Source of the DNA: Zygnema cylindricum
Taxonomy: Eukaryota > Streptophyta > Zygnematophyceae > Zygnematales > Zygnemataceae
Assembly (NCBI GenBank): GCA_037447655.1
Contig: JBBHKE010000820.1
Coordinates: 62,001 to 126,000, forward strand
Direction of reading: 5' to 3'
Length of the DNA: 64,000 bases
A model generated the notes under the pieces. It had not been told where the DNA came from. It made no database searches and saw nothing but the letters and a program-made list of their open reading frames with translations. Positions 22,966-32,754 of the stretch are shown here, in pieces (within the stretch, counting starts at the first letter, position 1; each line of letters opens with the position of its first letter). The position numbers were made by a program, and so were the translations under genes.

Positions 22966-24602
22966 ATTGGATGTAAATGGGTATTTAAACTAAAACTGAA
23001 CCCAGATAATACAATTGAGAGGTATAAGGCTCGATTGGTAGCGAAGGGGTTCACCCAAAAAGAGGGGATTGACTATGAAGAGACCTTTGCTCCAGTTGCT
23101 TGGTTCCCATCGGTAAGGATTCTCCTTAGTCTGGACGCATCGGAAGACATGGAAATACACCAGATGGACATTAAGACTGCTTTTGTTAATGGTGAGTTAG
23201 AGGAAGAATTTTTTATGAGGCAACCCGAGGGGTTTGTGGAAGAAGGAGAAGAGAGCAAAGTCTACAGGCTCATAAAGTCCTTATATGGACTGAAACAGGC
23301 TCCACGACTGTGGAATAAGAAACTAGATGAGTTTCTCACCAATCTGAATACATCCGGATCAGCTTTGACCATTCTATCTATATGTTTGAAGATGAGAATG
23401 GTGTCATTTTTATTGCAATTTATGTGGATGATTTGCTTGTGGAAAGTAAGTCTTTGGAGAATATCAATAGGCTAAAGAAAGATCTTAGGGGCAGATTTGA
23501 TATGAAAGATTTAGGGGAGGCAAAATATATTTTGGGGATCCAAATGGAGAGAGATAGGGGGAAGAAGATTATCAGAATTACTCAGAAAGAAGCAATAGGT
23601 AATATGCTTGAGAAATTCCAGATGGAAAATGCTAACAGTTGTACCACTCCCATGGACTTGAAAAAAGTAAGTGATGGGAGTGTAAGAGGAGGAGTGATGA
23701 TCTTAGATGATCAGATGAGTCCAGAGGAGAGAGAGTTTATGAAGTCTATCCCTTATAGACAGGTCGTAGGAAGTTTAATTTATTTTATGAACTGTACCAG
23801 GCCGGACGTAGCGGCAGCAGTTGGAGTACTCAGTAGGAGTCTTAATGATCCTAGGAAGAGAGACTGGGAGGCAGCCAAGAGAGTCGTGAGATATCTGGTT
23901 GGAACCAGAGAATTATGGTTGCATTTCGGAGGGGAGCACACTGATATCACCACTTGGAGTGATGCCAGTTATGGGGATGCACCTATGAGAAGATGCACTT
24001 CTGGATATGTTTTGTATGTGGGGGAAGGAGCTTGCTGTTGGAGCATTTAGCAACAAAAGGTGGTTGCTCAGTCTACTATGGAGGCTGAGTATATGGCGTC
24101 TTGTTCTGCTGTAAAACAACTAATGTGGGTGAAGTCATTGTTGCAAGAACTGGGATATATGAAGGAGGGAGTGCATGAAATTTTTTGCGATAATCAATCT
24201 GCAATCGCAATCGCAGCCAATCCAAAACACCATTTCAAAGCAAAACATATCGACATAAGATTAAGCTTCGTAAGAGAAAAAGTTGAAAATAAAATTTTAA
24301 ATCTTGTGTATAGACCTAATGAAGAAATGTGGGTGAAGTCATTGTTGCAAGAACTGGGATATATGAAGGAGGGAGTGCATGAAATTTTTTGCGATAATCA
24401 ATCTGCAATCACAATCGCAGCCAATCCAAAACACCATTTCAAAGCAAAACATATGGACATAAGATTAAGCTTCGTAAGAGAAAAAGTTAAAAATAAAATT
24501 TTAAATCTTGTGTATAGACATGATGAAGAAATGGTGGCTGACATGATGACCAAACCTGTGCCCTCTCCTAAATTAAAATATTGTCGAGGAAATGCGGGTT
24601 AA
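22966..24602 (+). pseudogene. Element A RT and RNase H with duplicated segment
   Basis: RT is spread over two frames, the break being near 23345: first GCKWVFKLKLNPD to SLYGLKQAPRLWN, then AIYVDDLLVESKS (YVDD codons at 23421-23432). RNase H follows with TTWSDASYGDAP; TAG at 24048-24050 interrupts it before QQKVVAQSTMEAEYM. A 68-codon unit from MWVKSLLQELGY to about the PNEE segment is repeated once in tandem and in frame (24123-24326, 24327-24530), so the FCDNQSAI motif occurs twice. The frame then ends in MTKPVPSPKL. Confidence 0.87.
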
Positions 24603-24638
24603 AAGAAAAAATAAATTTAGACTAGAAAATAAGGGGAG

Positions 24639-25653
24639 TGTTGAAATTCATAGATTTCTATAGTATTTTCTAGGTTGAAATATGTTAGGAAAAAGAAAAA
24701 AGACAGACAGCCTGCCTCCACCTCCTTTCTCTAGCCCACATACTTGTTGTAGTCACTGAAGGATAGAGAAGGTGGTTGATCCATGGCTGCCTTAGTTCAA
24801 CATGCAGTTATTTTTAGTTTACTAAAAATAGTCTTGACGGACCCGGGATTTGAACCCGGAACCTACGGTTCGTCAAGTTGACCCATAACGGTCAGCTTTA
24901 TCCTACTAGACTAGGACCGATGCTAAGTGCTATAGAGTATGATAGATATATATACATTTAGGAAGTAAGAAATCCATTTAACTAAAACTAGATACGGCGT
25001 GCATAGATAGAGTTTTAGTACGACATCATTTCAGAATGAATACCTCGCATTTGGTTGACAGCGAAACAAATATCTCGCAAGTAATTATAACGGTTAAGAT
25101 TACGTCTCATTACGAATCCGACGGCACACGTCATCGCGGAAATCCCGGAGTGGTCACCTTGGCGTTTTGTGACGTGGCATGACCTGGAGCCACGTGGAGA
25201 GATGACATTCGGTCATAGGAATTACGAGGAATGTACCGACAAGTAAAAAGCGTACACGCGTCCACTTAATAACCTTGTCGTACATAGGCCGAACAAAAGG
25301 TACACCGGTAGTAGTACTTTTTGGTACGGTACAGTAATTTGATTGGTCCGTACTTCAGTAGATAGAAGTTATTAGAAGGAATTAGGACTTAGAAAATTTT
25401 GGTAGGTAGTCACCTCTCCCTTTGAGAGTTTGTACAAATTGGCATTTTTAGTGCCTCATAACTTATTGGCTGGTTGGCCATTTTTAGTGATTCTTTTTGT
25501 TACGGACTTAGGGGTGTCCAGGATGCACAGGGGTGCACTCAAATTGTTAGTTTGCCTTCTTGGGTAGCAGTGGTCGTGGCTTAAAGTGGGTTAGTTAAAT
25601 ACTATCTAGAGGCTTCCTAAATTCTGTAGTCCAATGGAGGACACGGAATTGCA
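24639..25653 (+). repeat. 3' LTR of element A
   Basis: Starts right after the PPT and ends in GAATTGCA, then TTTGG. It carries the same landmarks as the 5' LTR, including the antisense tRNA-like block (24824-24920) and an outward-facing ATG at 25634-25636, 20 bp from the end. Confidence 0.93.
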
Positions 25654-26072
25654 TTTGGATCTGACAAGAGTCACCGAACGACCATGTCGTACTATAGCTG
25701 TACAAGAAGTACAGCGGCATCTGTACCTTTTTTGTACTGTACAATATTTTGATTAGTTAGGTCCATGCGTAGTAGGGTGTTGAAAGAGGGATTAAGGATT
25801 TAGGAAGTTTTTGGGGCGCATCAATGTGAGAGTGTTTATGTATAATAAGGCCACCTTTCGCTAACCATAACTTAGTGCTCTAGGGAGCAAATTCAAAAAT
25901 ATTTTTTGCGTCTGACTTTGGGGAGTCGGGTCCTTACAAGGTTGACGGTGGTCAAAATATTTGTGTGCTTGGGTGGCAGTTATTCAGTGGGAATGTCAAG
26001 GGGGCAAATATTATGCTAGATGTTTTACATAACCTACATACTTTGTGGGCCTATGGAGGCCACAGAGTTTCA

Positions 26073-26472
26073 TGTGAAAATGCTTTATTGAGAATAAAGA
26101 CTACGGTAATTCGATACGTGAATGAAACACATAAAAAATTGAAGATAAGACAATCGTGAGGCAATAATTGTTTTAGCAAGAAGTCCAACTCTTGTCTTTA
26201 ACCATGAATATGATTTAAGTTAGTAGCGCACTTTACCCATAGGGCCCGCCTTGAGTGTGATCGTGAATCTTGTAGAAGCGACCTTATTGGCGAGATACTT
26301 TTGCATTGGTGGGTGATGTTCGACGACGAGGGAATTGAGCGAAAAACTTCATTTTGGAATTCTATCGAAAAAAACAAGAGTAAAAAAAACGATTGTGAAA
26401 GCGACAATAGTCTCTCTTTGACATGTGGTATTGTTGCCTAAGTTAAAATATGAGTGTCACCCATAAGAAACC
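26073..26472. other. Unassigned 400-bp stretch
   Basis: Lies between the old solo LTR and the next copia LTR. AT-rich, no repeat partner or gene seen in this window. Confidence 0.5.
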
Positions 26473-26675
26473 TGTTGAAATCACCAGATTTACGGGAGGT
26501 ATTTTCTAGGTCTTAATTAAAATAAATAAAAAGGAAAGCACAGGCAGCCTGCCTCCACCTTCTCTCTCTAGCCTCCATACTTGTTGCAGTCACTGAAGGA
26601 GAGAGAGGGCAGTGGAGCCATGGCTGCCTTAGCTCAATAGGCACGGCTTAAGAGTGATCTAAGTCACTCTCAACC

Positions 26676-26769
26676 AAAAAGGTTGACTCCGGCATGACTC
26701 GAACCTCCGACCGGTAGGGCGAGGCATAGCCGTCAACCCTTACCAGTCTATCGTAGTAGTCCGTTAGGA
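26676..26769 (-). other. tRNA-like Pol III block in LTR of B1
   Basis: Minus strand, antisense to the element. B-box-like GAGGTTCGAGTCATGCC and a TTTTT run (26676-26680). GGTTGAC and GTCAACC (26732-26738 and 26681-26687) form a 7-bp acceptor-like stem around the T-arm region. The sequence differs strongly from element A, but the position and layout are the same. B2 has it at 36063-36155. Confidence 0.6.
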
Positions 26770-27447
26770 TACATGGGGTTTGATAACTATTTAAACAAAT
26801 AAATAGGCGACTAATCCGATTAACGCAATTACAAATAGAATAAATAGAAACTAGTTGGAGTTTTAGTGCGCACGAAACAAATGTACCGGACATTTGTTTT
26901 TGAACAACTAACATTTAGAGCCGGTTTTTATCCGACGGCCCGCACCATCACCGAGATCCCGGAATGGCCGCCTTGGTGTTTTTCGGTCTTGACATGACCT
27001 GACGACACGTGGCACGATGTCATTGAGAAGAGGAAATCCCACAGATCATAAAGACAAGTCTGAAAGAGCTGGCGTCCACTCCATGGCCTTGTCGTACACA
27101 TGCCGTATAGAAAGTACATCGGCTATAGTACTATTCTCTACTATACAGTCATCTGAGTGGCTCCGTACCTCAATAGATAGGAGTTGTGAGAGGGTTTAGG
27201 ACTTAGTGAATTGAAGAGGTAGCCGCCTCTCTCCCAATAAGCTTGTATAAATATTGGCATCTTTCCCACTGCATAATTAATCGCCAAGTTGAGCGTTTTC
27301 AGTGATTCTTCTTGCAGTGGACTCAAGGGAGTCCACACTGCACAAAGGTGTAGTTAGATTATCTATTTGTCTGCTTGGGTGGCAGTTGCTCTAGTTGAAA
27401 GTGGGATAGTTGAAAACTACTTAGAGGCTTCCTCAATTTTGGTCCAA

Positions 27448-28434
27448 ATGGGGGACACAGAATTGTAGGTTATGGGCCCACCCTCTAGGGTGCCCATATT
27501 TAATGGATCTGGGTTCATTTACTGTAACGCTATGATGACAGGGGCAGTATGTGAGAAACGATAATGGGGTATTGTTAGTGGAAAAGTAAAACGTCCATCT
27601 CAAGGAACTCCACCAGGGTTTGGAGGAGTGAGGTTTTCTGCAGCAAGATCTGCTCCAACGGAGGAGACAGATGATGGGGACAGCTTTGTGTCTGAAAAGG
27701 GGAAAGGAAAGGAGACACCTCTCACTCCTATTGCCACGACACTCGGAGCGGTGGCCGTGAAGACCGAGGAAAACGACATTCAGATGTGGGAGTACACCAA
27801 CATGAATGCCAGGCACTTCATTCTGTGGCACCTCACTCAAGCTTTGGCGACCTCTCACCTTCACATCTTCAAGGCCGAGGAGTTGTGGATGACCTTAGTG
27901 GATATCTATAGAGCTGGCACCATTCATGAGCTCCAGCTGGTTGAGCAAAGGCTGACGAGTTACATTTTCAAAGGAGGAAAGATGTTAGACTATTGCAGCG
28001 ATCTCTCTTGTCTGTACATGGAGATGGAAAAGTACATGGAGATGGAAAGTGTCGGATAGACAGGCACTATGAAGATGAAAGTTAACACTCTCATCATGAA
28101 GTTGCCGGAGGAGTATGAAAATATAGTGTACCGAGTGCAAGAAATGGATGATAGTGCTTGGAAGTGGAACACCGTGGTCCGAATGATACTTGTGTAGGAG
28201 AATACCGTTGAGATCTGGAGAGGAGGAAAGAGTGTTCAAGCTCTAGCTGCCGAAACGGACCGGTGTAGGAAGGATCCGAAGAAGCCGTACAACAACTTCA
28301 AAGGGGAAAAGAACCAATCTGGAGAACCGAGGACTCCAAAGGGCCTTTGCCATTTTTGCAAAAAGTCGGGCACTTCATAGCTGATTTCATCAAGCTATTG
28401 GAGCTGAGGCTTCAAGAAAATTGTGGAGGGGGTT
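27448..28434 (+). pseudogene. B1 gag, decayed
   Basis: The LTR-borne ATG (27448-27450) is followed after five codons by TAG, caused by the CA-to-TA change at the LTR end. The in-frame ATG inside the PBS (27472-27474) remains, giving GPPSRVPIFNGSG. Further stops occur near 27560, at 28058-28060 and near 28196. A short tandem duplication gives MEMEKYMEMES (about 28014-28048). The zinc knuckle begins CHFCKKSG and is frameshifted just after. Confidence 0.8.
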
Positions 28435-29866
28435 CTTCTGGAGGGAAGAAGAAAGCACTTGTGGTCACACGAGTGAAAGGAGAGACCGAGGAGGACAAAT
28501 CTTCCGAGGAGGAAGATGGGGAGCTTTTTCTTGACGAGAATCTAGAGGAGAAGGAGATCCCTCAGAAACAGAAGTGTGCCCTTGTAGCCATTCGAGAGGC
28601 TCCAGAGGAGGGATGGATCATCGACTCAAGTGCATCCATGCATATGTGTCGTGGCAAGCACCTCAACACTAAGCTTAAAAAGATCCCTACTGTGGAAATA
28701 GAGTATGGGGATGGGAGAGTTGTTACCACAGATCTAGTGGGCTCGGTAGATCTAAAAGTCTTAGTGGAGGGTAAAACTTCCATTCTCACCTTCTCAGATT
28801 TGCTCTACATTCCTCAGCTGAGTAAGAATCTTATGTCTACTTTGTACTAGATGACAAGGATTTTGACACCTTCATTAGAAAGGGAGTCTTTAGAGCTAAG
28901 TATGGAGATGAAGTCTACTTCACAACAGATAAGGGTAGCCAAGGAATGTTTAGGCTTAACCTGAGTAATGAAAAGAAAAGTGCTTACTTTGGTGGTGTCC
29001 CAAGCTTGATGATCGGGCATAAACGTTTGGGACATGTGCATTTTGATAGACTGAGGGAAACGAAGAAGCTTGGTGTAGTAGAAGGCATTCAGTTTGGGGA
29101 TAATGAAATGATGGATGATTGTAGTGGTTGTGCCCAAGGTAAGGCTCATAGACTTCCCATTCCCAAAAATGCCACATATAGAGGTGAGAAAGTACTAGAT
29201 CTGGTCCACACTGATATCTGGGGACCTGCAAGAGTACCTTCGGTTGGGGGGAAGAGGTATATGTTGACAATTACTGATAATTGGTCCAGATATTTCAGAG
29301 TCTACTTCTTAAAAACAAAGTCTGAAACACCAAAATATTTTAAAGAAATACAAAGCCTAGAGTGATAAGTTCCACGGAACCCCCATTAAGAGAATAAAGA
29401 GTGATAATGGGGGAGAGTACACCTCTAACCAGTTCGAGGATTATTTGAGAGATGCGGGAGTTCAACATCAGAAAACTGTACCATATAATCTAAAACAAAA
29501 TGGGGTAGCTGAGAGGTTAAACCGGACTTTTGGAGATAGTGTATGCAATATGTTGGCGGATAAGAATATAGGAAGAAGATTTTGGGTAGAAGCCATGAAC
29601 TGTGCTAACTACATTAAGAATGAAGTGCTTACTACAACTATTAAAGGGATGACCCCTTAAGAGAGATGGGTTGGAAAGAAACCGAATATCTCTCACTTGA
29701 AAGTATTCGGTAGTCAAGTTTCCAGTCTTGAAACAGATAGAAAAAACTAGAAACTAGATGCCAAAGGGAAACCAAGATATTTTGTGGGATATGATGACGA
29801 TGTCAAGAATATAAAGTCTATGACTTAGCTAAACAAAATATCATTCTGGTAAAGCATCTAGTCGTC
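28435..29866 (+). pseudogene. B1 protease and integrase, decayed
   Basis: Protease motif IIDSSASMHMC (Gly of DSGAS changed to Ser). Frameshift near 28845. Integrase zinc motif HKRLGH with CSGCAQGK, then HTDIWGP, frameshift near 29360, SDNGGEY about 29401 and NGVAERLNRT about 29500. A stop near 29658 and others further on end the domain. Not functional. Confidence 0.82.
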
Positions 29867-31604
29867 ATGGATGAAGGGAAGTCTTTTGATCCCTTCAAAT
29901 ACACTAAGAAAATCAGAATCAGTTTTGAGTCCGAGAATGAGGAGGACTTAGATCTTCCCAGAAGGGACACTAGTGAAAACATGATTGCAGATCCATGGGA
30001 GATAAAAGATAACGGAGATATACCGAAATCCCCTCATATTCCTACACACATTGAGGAGAGAGAGGAAGAGGAGTCAGAACCAGTTTCCATAGATAGGGGA
30101 GTGGATAAGACATTGCGGAGGAATCCAAGACTTCCCTCCATTCTTGCTTCAGACTTTGAAGGAGGACGGAGGAGCAGCAAAAGGCTTCAAGAAAAATAGG
30201 TTGCTCACAAGGTAACAAAGCTTTCTCACCCAGATGAGCCTCAATCATACTCGGAGGCAATGGAGAGTCTGGAGAAAGAGAGATGGGTCAGAGCCATAAA
30301 TGATGAGATGGCTTCAATCATGGAGGCAAATACTTGGGAGTTGGTGGACTGTCCACCAGATAGAAAACCTATTGGTTGTAAATGGGTATTTAAACTTAAA
30401 TTGAACCTAGATAATACCATTGAGAGATATAAGGCTCGATTAGTGGCAAAGGGGTTCACCCAAAAGGAGGGGATAGATTATGAGGAGACCTTTGCTCCAG
30501 TAGTTCAATTCCCATCTGTAAGGATTCTCCTTAGTTTAGCAGCAGCTGAAGACATGGAAATTCATCAGATGGATATTAAGATCGCCTTCCTCAACGGTGA
30601 ACTGGATGAGGAAATCTTCATGCGACAACCAGAAGGCTTTGTAGAGGAAGGAGAGGAAAGCAAAGTGTGCAAACTTATAAAGTCCTTATATGGACTAAAG
30701 CAGGCCCCCAGACAATGGAATAAGAAACTAGATGGGTTTCTTACAAGTCTGGCGTATATTGGGATCAGTTCTGACCATTCTATTTATATGATTGAGGATG
30801 AGAATGGTGTGATTTTTATTGCAATTTATGTGGATGACTTGCTAGTATTGAGTAAGTTTATGGAAAAGATAAACAGGCTAAAGAAAGATCTCAGAAGCAG
30901 GTTTGACATGAAGGATTTAGGGGAGGCTAAATACATTCTAGGAATTCTAATGGAAAGGGATAAGGGGGACATGATAATCAGACTTACTCAGAAAGAGGCT
31001 ATAGGAAATATGCTGGAGAAATTCAGATGGAGAATGCAAACAGTTGTACCACTCCCATGGACTTAAAGAAAGTAATGATGGGAGTGTAGAAGGAGGAGTG
31101 ATAAAGTTGAATGATCAGATGAGCCCAGAAGAGAGGCAGTTTATGAAGTCTATTCATTACAGACAGGTTGTAGGAAGTTTGAATTTGTAGACAGTTTGTA
31201 GGAAGTACTTTATGAATTGTACCAAACCTGACATAGCTACACCACTTGGAGTCCTCAGTAGAAGTCTTAATGATCCCAGAAAGAGAGAGAGGAAAGCAGC
31301 CAAGAGAGTAATGAGATACCTGGTGGGAACTAGGGATCTATGGTTGCATTTGGGAGGGGAGCACACTAACATCACTACTTGGAGTGATGCGAGCTATGGG
31401 GATGTACCTATGAGAAGATGCACTTCTGAGTATGTATTGTATGTGGGGGAGGGTGCTTGCTGTTCGAGCAGCAAGCAACAAAAGGTTGTTGCCCAGTCCA
31501 CTAGGGAGGCTGAGTACATGGCCTCTTGTTCTGCTGTGAAAGAGCTAGTGTGGGTGAAGTCTTTGTTGCAAGAATTGGGGTACATGAAGAAGGGAGTGCA
31601 TGAA
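29867..31604 (+). pseudogene. B1 RT and RNase H, truncated at gap
   Basis: The longest open part, 30260-31066, holds GCKWVFKLKLN, MDIKIAFLNGEL, SLYGLKQAPRQWN and AIYVDDLLVLSK. Frameshift and stops near 31060-31200. RNase H resumes with TTWSDASYGDVP and SCSAVKELVWVKSLLQ, and is cut by the N run at 31605. Confidence 0.83.
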
Positions 31605-31614
31605 NNNNNNNNNN
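31605..31614. other. Assembly gap (10 N) between opposed elements
   Basis: Left of it is plus-strand RNase H of B1; right of it is the gag start of a minus-strand element. The end of B1 and most of the minus-strand element are missing here. Confidence 0.95.
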
Positions 31615-32754
31615 CACTATCCCCCAAAACCTTTTTTCGCATAGAGCTCCTATCATCATACTTTCCCAGTATATGAAGCCAGTTCCATTAAAGATTGGTA
31701 CCCTAGAGGGTGGGCCCATAACCTGAAACTCTGAGACCTCCATAAGTCCTCAGAGTGGACAGCTTCCAAGAAGCCTCTAGGATAATCTGACCCCTTTGTG
31801 TTTCAGCGAAAACAACTGCCTCCCTGGCAAACAAAAACTCTGACCAAGACTCCCTTGAGTCTATAGCAAAAAGAATCTCTGAATTTGCTCCCTTGAGCAG
31901 TAAGTTATGGAGGGTCAAAGTTGACCTTTTGTATAGAAGCTCTCTAGGAGAGAGGGTCCTATCTCCTAATTTTTCTAAGTCCTTTCTCTCTCACAGACTC
32001 TATCTACTGATGTACGAAACCAATCAGAATACAGTTCCGTACGCAAAAGTACACCTGCCGGTGTACTTTATGTACGGACATTGTACGACATGGCCTAAAT
32101 GTCGACACATGTCATATCCGGATTCGGTGCCATAATCTCCGGAGATTCCACGATCCAATGTAATTTTTCCACGTGTCATTCGATGTGGCGATGGCCACAA
32201 ACCGCCGAAATCTTCTTCCGCGATCTCGGCGCTAATTCCGACCGTCCGATTAAATCCGGATTTAATCGTAGCCGTAATAAATACATGCGCGGCATTCGTT
32301 TCACTTAAGAAATAAATGGGCGGTATTGATTTCCCGTCCGTACCGTAATCCGTACTTTACACATTACCGGATCTATGTATCTCGTAATAAATTACAGTTA
32401 AATGATTTATCCTACGTATACTTGTTTAAATAAATATCAAAATATATACTACGTAATACTACTCCTAGACTTAACGGCTAAGGCTACCGGCTATCTGATG
32501 TCTGCCGGCCGGTACGGACAGGGATCAAATCCTGTGGCCGGCACATACCTTTTAGATAAAATAAACCCTTTAACTAATATAAATTTCCCGTAAACCTCTG
32601 GATAGCCTAGGTAGCCATGGCTTTAGCTCCCTCTCCAATTTCTTAGTGACTGCGACAAGTTTGAGAGTTGGAGAAAGAAGTTAGAGGTAGACTGCCTCGG
32701 CTTCTTTCTATATTAGACCTAGAAAATACTATAAATGGACCATTAATTTCTACA
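31615..32754 (-). mobile_element. Copia element M3, 5' end only
   Basis: The minus strand carries the first part of gag (31615-31743, including GPPSRVPIFNGTG), a perfect PBS at 31709-31723, and a whole LTR at 31724-32754 (1031 bp, TGAAACTCTGAG to TTTCTACA). It inserted into the protease region of B2: the next base begins GGCTCGGTAGATCTG, which is continuous with B2 coding sequence. The other half is lost in the gap. tRNA-like block at 32463-32553, with GGGATCAAATCC and TTTT. Confidence 0.85.
32463..32553 (+). other. tRNA-like Pol III block in LTR of M3
   Basis: CTAGACTTAACGG, GGGATCAAATCC, then CATACCTTTTAG. Antisense to M3. Confidence 0.6.

Larger units (their letters stand above)
19096..25653 (+). 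mobile_element. Full-length copia element A
   Basis: A 6558-bp plus-strand copia element with duplications TTTGG at 19091-19095 and 25654-25658. LTRs are 19096-20112 (1017 bp) and 24639-25653 (1015 bp), similar but clearly diverged by eye. PBS at 20113-20127 has two changes from consensus (GGTTATAAGCCCACC). PPT AAGGGGAG at 24631-24638. Gag and pol share one frame up to about 22180. After that there are three frameshifts and a stop. The protease active site is mutated. RNase H contains a 204-bp tandem duplication. It sits in an older solo LTR of its own superfamily. Confidence 0.93.
18576..26072 (+). mobile_element. Old solo LTR interrupted by copia element A
   Basis: The sequence on both sides of element A (about 18576-19095 and 25659-26072) joins into one plus-oriented LTR of the same superfamily. 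It shows TTCTTAGGTCC near the start, CCATGGCTGCCTTAG at 18627, and an antisense B-box-like match at 18708-18718. Then follow GACACGTGGCA, a GTAC-rich segment near 25690-25740, and an ending GAGTTTCA at 26072. Likely duplications are TGTAA (18571-18575) and TGTGA (26073-26077), 4 of 5 matching. It is much more diverged than the other LTRs, so older. Confidence 0.65.
26473..31604 (+). mobile_element. Copia element B1, 3' end lost at gap
   Basis: Plus-strand element of a third LTR subfamily. 5' LTR 26473-27467 (TGTTGAAATCACC to AATTGTA, final CA changed to TA). Perfect PBS at 27468-27482. gag, protease, integrase, RT and part of RNase H follow before the 10-N gap. All parts are interrupted by stops and frameshifts. 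The right LTR is not joined to it. The LTR at 35858-36853 belongs to the same subfamily but ends a second copy (B2), and the flanks (AAACC, TGACA) do not match. Confidence 0.85.

Noticed and set aside
24123-24530. CRISPR-like direct repeat
   Set aside because: It is a two-unit coding duplication in RNase H of a plant retroelement; no spacers and no CRISPR context.
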